A stretch of DNA of 64,000 nt, taken from NCBI GenBank assembly GCA_910576975.1, contig CAJTJY010000019.1, forward strand, positions 20,477-84,476, given 5' to 3'. Numbering within the stretch: the stretch's first letter is position 1; each line of letters starts with the position of its first letter. The stretch is from an uncultured Lachnospiraceae bacterium (GTDB taxonomy: Bacteria; Bacillota; Clostridia; Lachnospirales; Lachnospiraceae). Shown in pieces: positions 25,069 to 33,365 of the stretch. The position numbers were made by a program, and so were the translations under genes. The notes under the pieces are model-generated. The model saw nothing but the letters and a program-made list of their open reading frames with translations, was not told the origin of the DNA and ran no database searches.

Positions 25069-25781
25069 CAATATGCGATGATATCCCAAAAGAGCTGGAA
25101 AAAATCTTGGCAGCATTAGGCGCATATGAAAAGACGCATCCGCAACTGTGTTTTGAAATTGACGAGTATCGTACAGCGATGGATATTTTAAATGCAGTGG
25201 AAAAAGGAAAAGCATATGATATTGCTTTCTTGGACATTTGCATGCCAGGAATCCTGGGAACAGATGTTGCCGGGGAAATGCTTTCCCATAGTCCAGACAT
25301 GGGAATCATTTTCCTGTCGATAAGCAGCGAATATGCAGTGACAGCGTTTGCAATCAATGCCACACATTATCTGCTCAAACCTTTTTCGCAGAAACAATTT
25401 GATACAGCCATGGACCGCGCTGTAAAAAAAGTGGTGGATTGTGATGTTATTTCTCTGTCCTGCGTAGATGGCGTGTACCGTATCCGCATTAGTGAGATTG
25501 TATTCATAGAATCGCAGGGTCATTATCTGATGTTGAGACTTTCAAGCGGTGAAATCTTACGTATGCGTAAAAAAATATTTCAAATGTTTGAGGAAATTAA
25601 GAAATATTCTGTATTTATCCAGGTTGGAGCTTCTTATATTGCAAATCTTTCTTTTGTGCGTAAAATTACTGTTAACACCATGAGAATGTATAATGGTGCG
25701 AAAATTCCCATTCCAAGACGGAGTAGTGAGAAAGTGCTGAAAGCATATATGGATTTCTGCCGAAATGAGGCGATGAAATGA
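25059..25781 (+). CDS. LytTR response regulator 1
   Basis: 240 residues from GTG 25059, overlapping the PPTase stop by 10 nt. Receiver domain: acidic pair CDD (residues 6-8), phospho-acceptor Asp59 in FLDICMPG, and Lys in LLKPF. The LytTR DNA-binding domain begins near residue 130 (SCVDGVYRIRISEIVFIESQGHYLMLRL...FIQVGASYIANLSFVRKI). An AgrA-like activator is expected to bind paired direct repeats about 21 bp apart; four such sites occur in the island. Its cognate kinase is the next gene. Confidence 0.95.
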   Translation: MRIAICDDIPKELEKILAALGAYEKTHPQLCFEIDEYRTAMDILNAVEKGKAYDIAFLDICMPGILGTDVAGEMLSHSPDMGIIFLSISSEYAVTAFAINATHYLLKPFSQKQFDTAMDRAVKKVVDCDVISLSCVDGVYRIRISEIVFIESQGHYLMLRLSSGEILRMRKKIFQMFEEIKKYSVFIQVGASYIANLSFVRKITVNTMRMYNGAKIPIPRRSSEKVLKAYMDFCRNEAMK

Positions 25782-27049
25782 GCGGGCTGTACCAGATTCC
25801 AGGACTATTCATTACAGCGTTGTGCCATGTAATTGTGATTTGCTATCTGTCAGAACACAAATACTCCAAAAAGAAATATACACTTTATAGCTGTATATAC
25901 ATAGCTGGATTTGTTGGTATTGGCGGCTATGGATATGTAACCTGGGGAGCGACTTTGCTTTTTGCATATATCGTGATTGTAGTATGCACATTTCTTTTTT
26001 CATGTATTGTTTCACAAAGCTGCTTTGCTAAAAAGTGTTTTTTGTTCATTACCTACTTCTGCTTGTTTTCTGCTATGGATAATGTTCTAAAGATAGTGAT
26101 TAAATTGCTTTTTCCCAAGGTTTCTGCCCCAGTGGGCTTTTACGTGGCAGTCATACTGCGAAGCATGAGTTTGCTGGCGGTTTTAGCGCTGTATAAAAAA
26201 TTTGCTGAGACAATCCTGCGCTCCCTTGCGGATAAGAAAGACAGGAGATGGTGGAATCTGGCGTTGGTTGCCCTGCTGTTCTATTTGTTGCAGGCTTCTA
26301 TGAGTGTTTTGAATGTAAAGGACGTCATGTCAGATGTGCAGCTCATGTCAGTGCTTTCTATAATTAACGTCATTATGTATGCAGTATATTGGCTTGTTTT
26401 CAGCAATATTAGTTACATGAAAAAAGATGCGGAGGCTGCCTTAGTACGTCAGAATGTAGAATATCTTTCAGCCCGGCTGGTGGCTCAACAGAAAGCAGGG
26501 GAGGAACACCGCAGGCTTCGGCACGATATACGGTATTATCTTGAAACAATAGCGGAATATGCAAAAAGTGGCGATACTCCCGCTGTCCTTGCATATGTCA
26601 GGGAATATAGCGACCAAGTCTCGGAAACGGCGGCAAGGCAGTATTCTGTTAACAAGACGATAGACAGTATCCTTTCTGTATATGCGGGTAAGGCAAAAGA
26701 AAGCGGCATTGCCTTTTTGATTAAGTGCAATGTGAAAGCAGAACTGGCTGTACGGGACATTGACCTGATTGCTCTTTTGGGAAATTTGCTTGAAAATGCC
26801 CTGCACGGATGCCAGGAGTCAGCAAAAGAGAAATTATATATTGAAATCTATATTCAGATGCAAAATAGAAGGCTGACTATTGTCTGTGACAACATCTGTT
26901 CCGATGACTTAACATTGTCTGGCAGCCTGCCTGAAGGTAAAAGTATTGGTATCTCCAGTATTCTTGCCGTTTGCCAGAAATATGACGGCAATCTGGAGTA
27001 TAAAGTAGAACATGGAATATGTTCTGCTTGTGCAGTTTTGAATCTGTAA
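25778..27049 (+). CDS. GHKL sensor kinase 1 (AgrC-like)
   Basis: 423 residues, ATGA-overlap with response regulator 1. Six or seven N-terminal TM helices (to about residue 210), a coiled linker, DHp region EEHRRLRHDIRYY with phospho-His249, N box LLGNLLENALHG, and a glycine box near GKSIGISSIL. Pairs by position with regulator 1. No AgrB peptidase or AgrD peptide gene is seen nearby, so the signal is unknown. Confidence 0.93.
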   Translation: MSGLYQIPGLFITALCHVIVICYLSEHKYSKKKYTLYSCIYIAGFVGIGGYGYVTWGATLLFAYIVIVVCTFLFSCIVSQSCFAKKCFLFITYFCLFSAMDNVLKIVIKLLFPKVSAPVGFYVAVILRSMSLLAVLALYKKFAETILRSLADKKDRRWWNLALVALLFYLLQASMSVLNVKDVMSDVQLMSVLSIINVIMYAVYWLVFSNISYMKKDAEAALVRQNVEYLSARLVAQQKAGEEHRRLRHDIRYYLETIAEYAKSGDTPAVLAYVREYSDQVSETAARQYSVNKTIDSILSVYAGKAKESGIAFLIKCNVKAELAVRDIDLIALLGNLLENALHGCQESAKEKLYIEIYIQMQNRRLTIVCDNICSDDLTLSGSLPEGKSIGISSILAVCQKYDGNLEYKVEHGICSACAVLNL

Positions 27050-27283
27050 ATGTCATTTCCAAGCGAATTTGAGTCTTTGTATTTTTTTACTTTATAGTAT
27101 GCCCTCTGGGGCATTAAGGCGATATGCATACAAGATTTTGTGAGTGGAAATTACATGATATCTTGTAGCTATATTTCTTAATGCCGCAGCCTTGATTTGC
27201 ACAGAAAAGTCTCTGAAAATCTAGTATTTCATATGGTCAGAAATCGAAGTTTGTGACTGTCGGTTTTGCATAATATTTTAAAT

Positions 27284-27346
27284 TATCCCTCTAAAATTGC
27301 AATCCGTCCCAAACTACTAGGCGAAGCACAGGCTTTTATTTATAAT
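27284..27346 (+). promoter_or_regulatory. Predicted LytTR-dependent promoter 1
   Basis: TATCCC at 27284-27289 and CGTCCC at 27305-27310, exactly 21 bp apart; no -35 in the expected place (TAGGCG); TATAAT at 27341-27346, 57 bp from the first repeat. Lies before the decayed surface-protein gene, inside a 305-nt gap that otherwise holds only a weak ATGCCC/GGGCAT hairpin at 27099-27114. Confidence 0.7.
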
Positions 27347-27354
27347 TCCTGTAT

Positions 27355-29118
27355 GTGCATATTTTTTTGATGGTGAATGTTCCGATTGTCGGCGCAGCAG
27401 GCGGTAATGCTTCTACAGGGCGTTTGTTATTTTCAGAGACTTTTTGGGATGAGCAAAGGAGCGGGTATACGCTTGACATTAATATTTCTGGCAGCGTTTC
27501 AAAGAAAGGCAAGCCATCGAAAGAGGATAAGCTAAATGTGTTTAATGATCATAAGAAAGTGTTGAGGCAGATAAGAAAACAAACAATCTCAATGCAGAAG
27601 ATATCATGTTGCAACAGCAGACAGAGCGTTTACCGCTGCAGATGCGGTCGTAGATAAGCTTAAGGCAGTGGGAATTTCAGCAGCAGTCTACGATGTGCAG
27701 GCGAATACCATGTCAGAAAATAGAGCGCTTGTCAAGGATGCATACTGCAATCTTGCCCCGCAGATCTCCGAATCAGGAGGTAATATTTATAGCAGTTACA
27801 TGAAAAGTGATTTGAAAAATGTTGAGCAGAAAGACGAGCTTCTTGACATGGAGAGGATTTATTCCACGATGACATATGTCAAATACCGGATCGATGATAA
27901 GGAGCTTGAGGCACAAGAGGAATATGTTATGGAAGAACATCCAACAATTACAGACCCGCTTATATTTGATTACCATATGGAAACGATTGAGGTTGCAGGA
28001 GACAGTTATCTTGTCTCAACATTTACTGTTGACGAGGATGGCAGTTTTTCCACCGGAGAAAACAGGTGCCTGTGGATGAAAATCAAGAACCTTACGAAAG
28101 GAAAAGAATACTATCCAATGCAGATTGAGCAGCTGGACAGTTCTGCGAGCGCGCCCAAGCTTACCAGCCTTAATGGCAGACTGTATCTGACATATTTGAC
28201 AGGCGGAAACACGTTAGGCCTGTTAGATGTAAGCGGCTTGTTGGAAGACATCTTTACAGGGCATACGGAAACGGGTGCAGATTTGATCAGCGCAGACGTC
28301 TGCGCCTATAAAAATGCAGATACAGCAGACCAGAATTGGTATTAAGAAGAAAACAGATGAATTTAAAATGACTCCCGAAGCATATGAGCATGCCATATAT
28401 GATAAGCTTCCGAAAGACGAATTTGAGGTAGATAAAACAGGGCTTAGGCAGCGTGAGGAATCAAAATCGGCAGGTTTTGACTATAATCTTACAGGCAATG
28501 GCACAGATTGATATCTGTTCTTCACAGGTGTTTCAAGCAAAGACAACGGAACGTATTCTATTGGCAAGGAACTGTACGACATGCGTTACCATCGCTCTGA
28601 AGCTGGAGGCTGTCGAAGGCGGCAAGATTCTGACAGATACCTTGCATATGCTTACATCTTCACAGCTGGCAGTCGACGAAATCAGTGGCGCAAATCTGGC
28701 AGCAGGCAAGAAGTACGTGGTAAAGGTTACTGCTCTTGACAGCAAGGGCGAAGCTTTAAAACAGTTGGTTAAGGTTACAAAAAATAAGAAATCTATCTCC
28801 GTTATGAAGCAGCCTTTATCAAAGGTAAAAGCAACGGGCAAAGCCAGGAAAAATTTGACATTCGCATTAAGAAAGTTATCAAAGCAAATGCGGATAAGTT
28901 TACGGCAGTTGCCAATAATGCAAAGAGTAAGAGAGCGGCCTCTAAAACATTTATCAACAAAAAGACCCTCAATAAGGTTTTCATAAACTGCAAAAAGCTT
29001 TGGAAAGGTAATCGCATAGTAACAGTAATCGCAGGATGCGGCAGGTTGATGGCCGCTACAATTACTTTCAGGAAAGTTGACGTAAAGCAAGTAAATTTTT
29101 TTCTGAAGCTATATTTTT
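27355..29118 (+). pseudogene. Decayed large secreted/surface protein gene
   Basis: A chain of reading-frame pieces that make sense only together: 27355-27657 (LLFSETFWDEQRSGYTLDINISG), 27668-28345 (longest, 225 codons), 28350-28511 ending in a TGA, then continuing in the same phase as YLFFTGVSSKDNGTYSIGKE, a shift at about 28600 into a fibronectin-like stretch (KKYVVKVTALDSKGEALKQL), and a last shift at about 28860 into NADKFTAVANNAKSKRAASK. At least three frameshifts and one internal stop. The composition is that of clostridial extracellular repeat proteins with Ig/Fn3-like domains. It keeps an intact LytTR-type promoter in front and a strong terminator behind. Confidence 0.75.
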
Positions 29119-29124
29119 GAAAAG

Positions 29125-29155
29125 ACAGCCCCCATGGAAAACGGGGGGCTGTTTT
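29125..29155 (+). terminator. Intrinsic terminator after the pseudogene
   Basis: ACAGCCCCC pairs with GGGGGCTGT around a 10-nt loop, followed by TTT. Separates the pseudogene from kinase 2. Confidence 0.85.
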
Positions 29156-29240
29156 GGTGAAAGCGCTTCTTTTCATAGGATATAAAAATGTTTATGAATG
29201 GTCTTTTGCATTAGGGATATTTTATTGGATGCCAACCAAA

Positions 29241-29301
29241 TATGCCTAAAAAGCAACCAAATATGCCAAAAAAAGTGATTGGTAAAGATTATCTATATAA
29301 T
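29241..29301 (+). promoter_or_regulatory. Predicted LytTR-dependent promoter 2
   Basis: TATGCC at 29241-29246 and again at 29262-29267, 21 bp apart; the identity extends leftward (CAACCAAATATGCC in both). No -35 (AAGTGA at 29273). TATAAT at 29296-29301, 55 bp from the first repeat and 55 nt before the ATG of kinase 2. Confidence 0.75.
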
Positions 29302-29356
29302 AATAAAGATATGATTTTGTAAAGTAGCCAATAAATCAATAGGAGAGACTAAGGGT

Positions 29357-30670
29357 ATGTTAGGCGGTTCTGTGTATATAGCATTTATGCGGTTTGCGAT
29401 TAGCCTTGCAGGAGTAATCATATTGTTTTCCAGGATAAGTGAATCCAGGTTTGACAGGAATAAAACAATTGTTTGTTATGGATGTTTCAGTGTGGTGGTG
29501 CTTATATTGGCATCTGCCTGGTATGTGGTGGATTGGAAAAGCTGTGTGCGGATCGTTGCATTTGCAATGTATGCATGTTTTGCAGTATTTGCGATAATTT
29601 TAAGTAGTGATTCCGTGTATTTGTCTATTTATAAGCTTGCGCTGACTTTTTACCTGCTGGCGGTTTTTCTGGTTGGCGGATTGGAAGTTGCCATAATTTT
29701 CTTTGACAGTAACATATGGGCGGATATCATCACTCGTGTGATATTGATTTTGCTTATGACGTTTTTTATAGAGAAAAAGCTGAAAAGCTCTATCAGGGAA
29801 TTTGGCGATTATGTAGAGAAAGAGGTAGATAAGTTCAGTGTTGCCATTATGATTATCAGCATTCTTTTAGGAATTGGATTTATCTTAAATCCAAATGCAA
29901 AGGAGATGACCCCGTACCGTATTTACCAGATTGTCGTGAATTTTATTCTGACAGGCACCCTTCAGCTCCTGGTGTTCCGGCTCTATTTTCATGTTGGGAT
30001 AGAGAGAGAATATGAGAGAGAGAATCAGCTGATACAGATGAACCACAGGCTTCTGGAACGACAGATGGAACTTCTAGAAGAGTCCGTGGAAGCGGGAAGA
30101 AGGGTACGTCATGACGTAAGGCATCATAATGCGGTAATAGCAGAGTATGTACGCAATCTGCAGAACGAGGAGCTTCTGCAGTACCTAAAGGAGTATGACA
30201 GGGAAATAGATCAAGGCGTGGTGCAAGTGATATGTGTCAATCGGGCGGTCAATAATATCCTTTCAGCATATACCAGAAAAGCAAAAGGAGAACAGATTAA
30301 GGTTACGATGGACGTTCAAATTGGCAGGAAATTGACGATACCCAATATTGACATGGTAACAATAATTGCAAATGCTTATGAAAATGCAATTTACGCTTGC
30401 ATGGAAGTCAAGAAGCATTCAGAGGAAAGAGAATGTTTTATTCATTTTGCGATCAAAAGAAGAAAAAATAAACTGATGATCTTCTGTAGCAATACTTGCA
30501 GGATGGAGACCGAATTAAAGAACGGTCAGCCGAAAACAGAATTTACAGGCGGCATCGGGGTATCAAGCATTATCAAGACAGCAGAAAAGTATAGTGGCAT
30601 TTACGATTTTAAAAATGAAAACGGAGTGTTTGTGTTCCGGCTGGTTATGAATATTCCGCCAGATTTATAG
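29357..30670 (+). CDS. GHKL sensor kinase 2
   Basis: 437 residues. Six or so TM helices to about residue 215, a long coiled-coil linker, phospho-His252 in RRVRHDVRHHN, N box ANAYENAIYAC and glycine motif TGGIGVSSI. The N-terminal MLGGSVYIAFMRFAIS is shared with kinase 3 (MLGGSFWIAFLRNAIS), showing the two are paralogues and fixing the start of both. Followed closely by response regulator 2. Confidence 0.93.
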   Translation: MLGGSVYIAFMRFAISLAGVIILFSRISESRFDRNKTIVCYGCFSVVVLILASAWYVVDWKSCVRIVAFAMYACFAVFAIILSSDSVYLSIYKLALTFYLLAVFLVGGLEVAIIFFDSNIWADIITRVILILLMTFFIEKKLKSSIREFGDYVEKEVDKFSVAIMIISILLGIGFILNPNAKEMTPYRIYQIVVNFILTGTLQLLVFRLYFHVGIEREYERENQLIQMNHRLLERQMELLEESVEAGRRVRHDVRHHNAVIAEYVRNLQNEELLQYLKEYDREIDQGVVQVICVNRAVNNILSAYTRKAKGEQIKVTMDVQIGRKLTIPNIDMVTIIANAYENAIYACMEVKKHSEERECFIHFAIKRRKNKLMIFCSNTCRMETELKNGQPKTEFTGGIGVSSIIKTAEKYSGIYDFKNENGVFVFRLVMNIPPDL

Positions 30671-30796
30671 GGGGAGGAAGAGATAGAAAGCGGATTGTTC
30701 TTTATTTAAATTGATTTTATAATGTGTGCGGCGAATGATGTCGAAGCGGTCAATGCACTGGCAGGCGTTGATAGGAAGTTGGAGGATGTGGAAAGA

Positions 30797-31534
30797 TTGT
30801 ACTCGATAGCATTGTGTGATGATGACGAAAGGGAGCTTGACCGGATTGAAAATTTCCTGGCAAGCTATCAAGACAGTAAACAAGAAGTGGAATACAAAAC
30901 GGAGCGGTTTTCCAGTGCGGAAGCATTACTACGGCGGGTCAGGGAAAATGACTATCTGCCAGATATTTTGCTATTGGATATATTTATGTCTGGGAAGAGC
31001 GGTATAGAAGCTGCTGAAGAAGTGCGTATGCTGGGCTTGGACATGCCGATTGTCTTTCTTACCACGTCAACGGAATATGCCCTGAAAGCCTATGGGGTGG
31101 ATGCGGTGCAGTACCTTGTGAAACCGCTTGATGACAAGAGATTTTTTCATGCCATGGATTCTGTAATGGGGCAGATTGGAAAAAGCAAGAAAAATCAGAT
31201 TGTGATTAAAGTAGCAGGAGGGATTCGGCAAATCCAGCCGAATGACATCGTTTACTGTGAATCGCAAAAAAATTACCAGGTGCTTTATATGGCAAAAGGG
31301 GAGTACAGGATACGCATGACGGCGGGAAAGCTTTGGGAAATATTAGAAGCTTTTTGCCGGTTTGGCAGGTGCGGACGCTCCTATATCCTGAACATGGATC
31401 ATATTGTCTCAGTGGAGCGTGAAAAGATCGTGATGGATAATGGATGTACGATTTACATACCACGGAATAAGGCTGCGGAATTTAAAAAAGTTTACTTTGG
31501 TTATTATTTTGATTTTCGAAATGGGAAAGCATAA
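30797..31534 (+). CDS. LytTR response regulator 2
   Basis: 245 residues from TTG 30797, chosen because receiver domains begin with M-x-x-I-A-x-C-D-D and GGAGGA lies 10 nt upstream; the frame is open back to ATG 30722, which would add 25 residues and has no ribosome site. Asp61 in LLLDIFMSG is the phospho-acceptor, Lys in LVKPL. LytTR domain in the C-terminal half (IVIKVAGGIRQIQPNDIVYCESQKNYQVLYM...FGRCGRSYILNMDHI). Partner of kinase 2 by position. Confidence 0.92.
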   Translation: MYSIALCDDDERELDRIENFLASYQDSKQEVEYKTERFSSAEALLRRVRENDYLPDILLLDIFMSGKSGIEAAEEVRMLGLDMPIVFLTTSTEYALKAYGVDAVQYLVKPLDDKRFFHAMDSVMGQIGKSKKNQIVIKVAGGIRQIQPNDIVYCESQKNYQVLYMAKGEYRIRMTAGKLWEILEAFCRFGRCGRSYILNMDHIVSVEREKIVMDNGCTIYIPRNKAAEFKKVYFGYYFDFRNGKA

Positions 31535-31537
31535 TCT

Positions 31538-31888
31538 TTGAGTTTCCCCATTTTAGCATTGACTGATTTTTTTATACCAAAAGGTCTTGCTGCTTTTGTA
31601 AGCATAGACATGTTGTACAAAAAGATTGGGAATGCCGCTCTAATATATTGACTTGTTCAAAAGGGGCTGTAAAAAAGTCCCATAAAAATCGCTGAGGCTA
31701 TGAGAATTCAGCGATTTAATTGTGCCAGGCTTTTGTAGATTGTCTAAAAATGTTGAAAACAATTCAAAACAAAGGGACAGCCATGATAGTTACCAAGCGG
31801 TGTCATCGTGGCTGTTTTTTTATGGGACTTTTTACAGTCCCTTCTGAACGAATGTATGTTTTGTAAATTATATTAGTGCGACAGTCCC
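31538..31888. repeat. Palindromic repeat, family 1, split by another element
   Basis: Left TTGAGTTTCCCCATTTTAGC, then AAAAGGTCTTGCTGCTTTTG, GACTTGTTCAAAA; right TTAGTGCGACAGTCCCGA. A second palindromic element (31664-31841) is inserted within it. The whole fills the gap between response regulator 2 and promoter 3. Confidence 0.7.
31664..31841. mobile_element. MITE-like element nested in a family-1 repeat
   Basis: 178 bp with terminal inverted repeats: GGGCTGTAAAAAAGTCCCAT at the left, ATGGGACTTTTTACAGTCCC at the right. Inside are ATCGCTGA/TCAGCGAT and a terminator-like hairpin (31777-31821: ACAGCCATGAT/ATCGTGGCTGT then T7). No coding sequence. The ends resemble those of IS1182-type elements as I remember them, which would need checking. 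Confidence 0.7.
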
Positions 31889-31898
31889 GATCTTATTT

Positions 31899-31960
31899 TA
31901 TCCCTGTTAATTTACAATTTGTCCCATTTGATGGAATTCCCATACTTAAAAAGCTATCAT
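31899..31960 (+). promoter_or_regulatory. Predicted LytTR-dependent promoter 3 (NRPS operon)
   Basis: TATCCC at 31899-31904 and TGTCCC at 31920-31925, 21 bp apart. The stretch between closely matches promoter 1 (CAATTTGTCCCA versus CAATCCGTCCCA). No -35 (TGGAAT at 31932). TATCAT at 31955-31960, 56 bp from the first repeat and 40 nt before kinase 3. Confidence 0.75.
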
Positions 31961-32000
31961 AAACTTGAAAAGTGTTTTGTAATAAGGAGGAATGAAAAGC

Positions 32001-33293
32001 ATGTTGGGAGGTTCTTTTTGGATTGCGTTTTTGCGTAATGCCATTAGTACAGTATTAATGTTGTCATTTTTTATGATGCTGGACCGACCGAGGTTTTCAA
32101 TGAAGAAAACAGCCTGGTGTTACATTATATTTGGTTTTTCTATGATTATTTCTTATAGTGTTTGGTTTCTGGTGGCAAACAGCAGCTTTGTCCGTTTTGC
32201 CGCGCTGTCGGCGCTTCCCGTTATTGGGGTTTTCTGTAGCATCATGAGCAGCGAAGTTTTGTATTTGTCTTTGTATAAGATGGCATTGACATTTTATTTA
32301 TTTTCTGTATGTACTTTTTGCGGCGTGGATGTGGCGCGCTGGTGGTTTGGAGGTAATCTATGGGTAGACATTTTTGTGCGTTTTGTCTGTTTTGTGCTAA
32401 TCCTTATTTTTACTTGGTTTAAGTTCCGCAAGCAGTTTTTGAGTGGCGTGGATTTTTTGCTCCAGGAAATGGATTTGTTCAGCGCAGCAGCTCTATTCGT
32501 GTCAGTAATGCTTGGCGCAATTATGGCATATTGGCCTAATTTACAAGGATTTTCTGTATTTAACATGGTGCGTGCGTTTTTGATTCTGTTTATGGCGGGA
32601 ACGCTTCAGTATGCAATCCTTCATCTGTATATTCACTTAGGTCAGGAACATTATTATCAAGCGGAGAAAGAGCTGCTTGAAGTAAATGAACAGCTCTTGC
32701 ACCAGCAGATGGATCTTATGAGAGAATCAGAGATAGAGGCGGCGAGGATTCGCCATGATGTGCGCCATCATGTCCTTTTGATTCGGGAATATGTTCAAAA
32801 CATGGAGTATGATCAGCTTCTTGTGTATCTTACACAGTATGATGAAGATGTGGAAAAATGGAAAGTAAAGGATATCAGCAAGAATCTGGCGGTAAACAGT
32901 ATTTTGCTGGCTTATGCGAAAAAGGCGAGGAGACAGGATATTCAAGTCGCTATGGATGTGAGACTGGGAGGGAATGTGCCTATTCGGGATATTGATTGGA
33001 TTGCAATTCTGGCAAATATGTTTGAGAATGCAATTCATGGGTGTGTCGGTTCTGGGCAGCCGCAACAAGAGATAGACATTTATATATCACAGAAAAGAAA
33101 CAAGGTGATAATCCAGTGCCAGAATACAAGCAGCGAAGAAGTGGTTTTTCATAAAGGGCTGCCACAGTCGGATAAAGGCGGAGGCATGGGTGTGATCAGT
33201 ATTATGAAAGCGGTTTCCCGCTATGAAGGTGAAACAGATTTTTCCGTGGAGAACGGAATGTTTATTACAAGAATTTTGCTGAATCTTATTTAG
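32001..33293 (+). CDS. GHKL sensor kinase 3, first gene of the NRPS operon
   Basis: 430 residues from ATG 32001 (AAGGAGG 10 nt upstream; ATG 31992 is too close to it). Same plan as kinase 2: about six TM helices, linker, phospho-His252 in RIRHDVRHH, N box LANMFENAIHG, glycine box KGGGMGVISI. It has no adjacent response regulator and must use regulator 1 or 2 if it is active. Its place at the head of the NRPS operon suggests feedback: the kinase is made with the product. Confidence 0.92.
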   Translation: MLGGSFWIAFLRNAISTVLMLSFFMMLDRPRFSMKKTAWCYIIFGFSMIISYSVWFLVANSSFVRFAALSALPVIGVFCSIMSSEVLYLSLYKMALTFYLFSVCTFCGVDVARWWFGGNLWVDIFVRFVCFVLILIFTWFKFRKQFLSGVDFLLQEMDLFSAAALFVSVMLGAIMAYWPNLQGFSVFNMVRAFLILFMAGTLQYAILHLYIHLGQEHYYQAEKELLEVNEQLLHQQMDLMRESEIEAARIRHDVRHHVLLIREYVQNMEYDQLLVYLTQYDEDVEKWKVKDISKNLAVNSILLAYAKKARRQDIQVAMDVRLGGNVPIRDIDWIAILANMFENAIHGCVGSGQPQQEIDIYISQKRNKVIIQCQNTSSEEVVFHKGLPQSDKGGGMGVISIMKAVSRYEGETDFSVENGMFITRILLNLI

Positions 33294-33365
33294 CAGAATC
33301 GTATATATCAAGGAAAGGATAAGAGACAATGCCATGGATTTCAAAATGCGTGGAGGATTAAAAGG

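Noticed and set aside
28533..29176. Minus-strand frames of 124 and 185 codons in the pseudogene
   Set aside because: No family resemblance and no ribosome site; the plus-strand pieces explain the region.
30722..30796. 25-codon segment before LytTR 2, considered as a signal peptide gene of AgrD type
   Set aside because: It has no stop before the regulator, no Cys/Ser ring motif and no ribosome site; it is only an open stretch before the TTG start.
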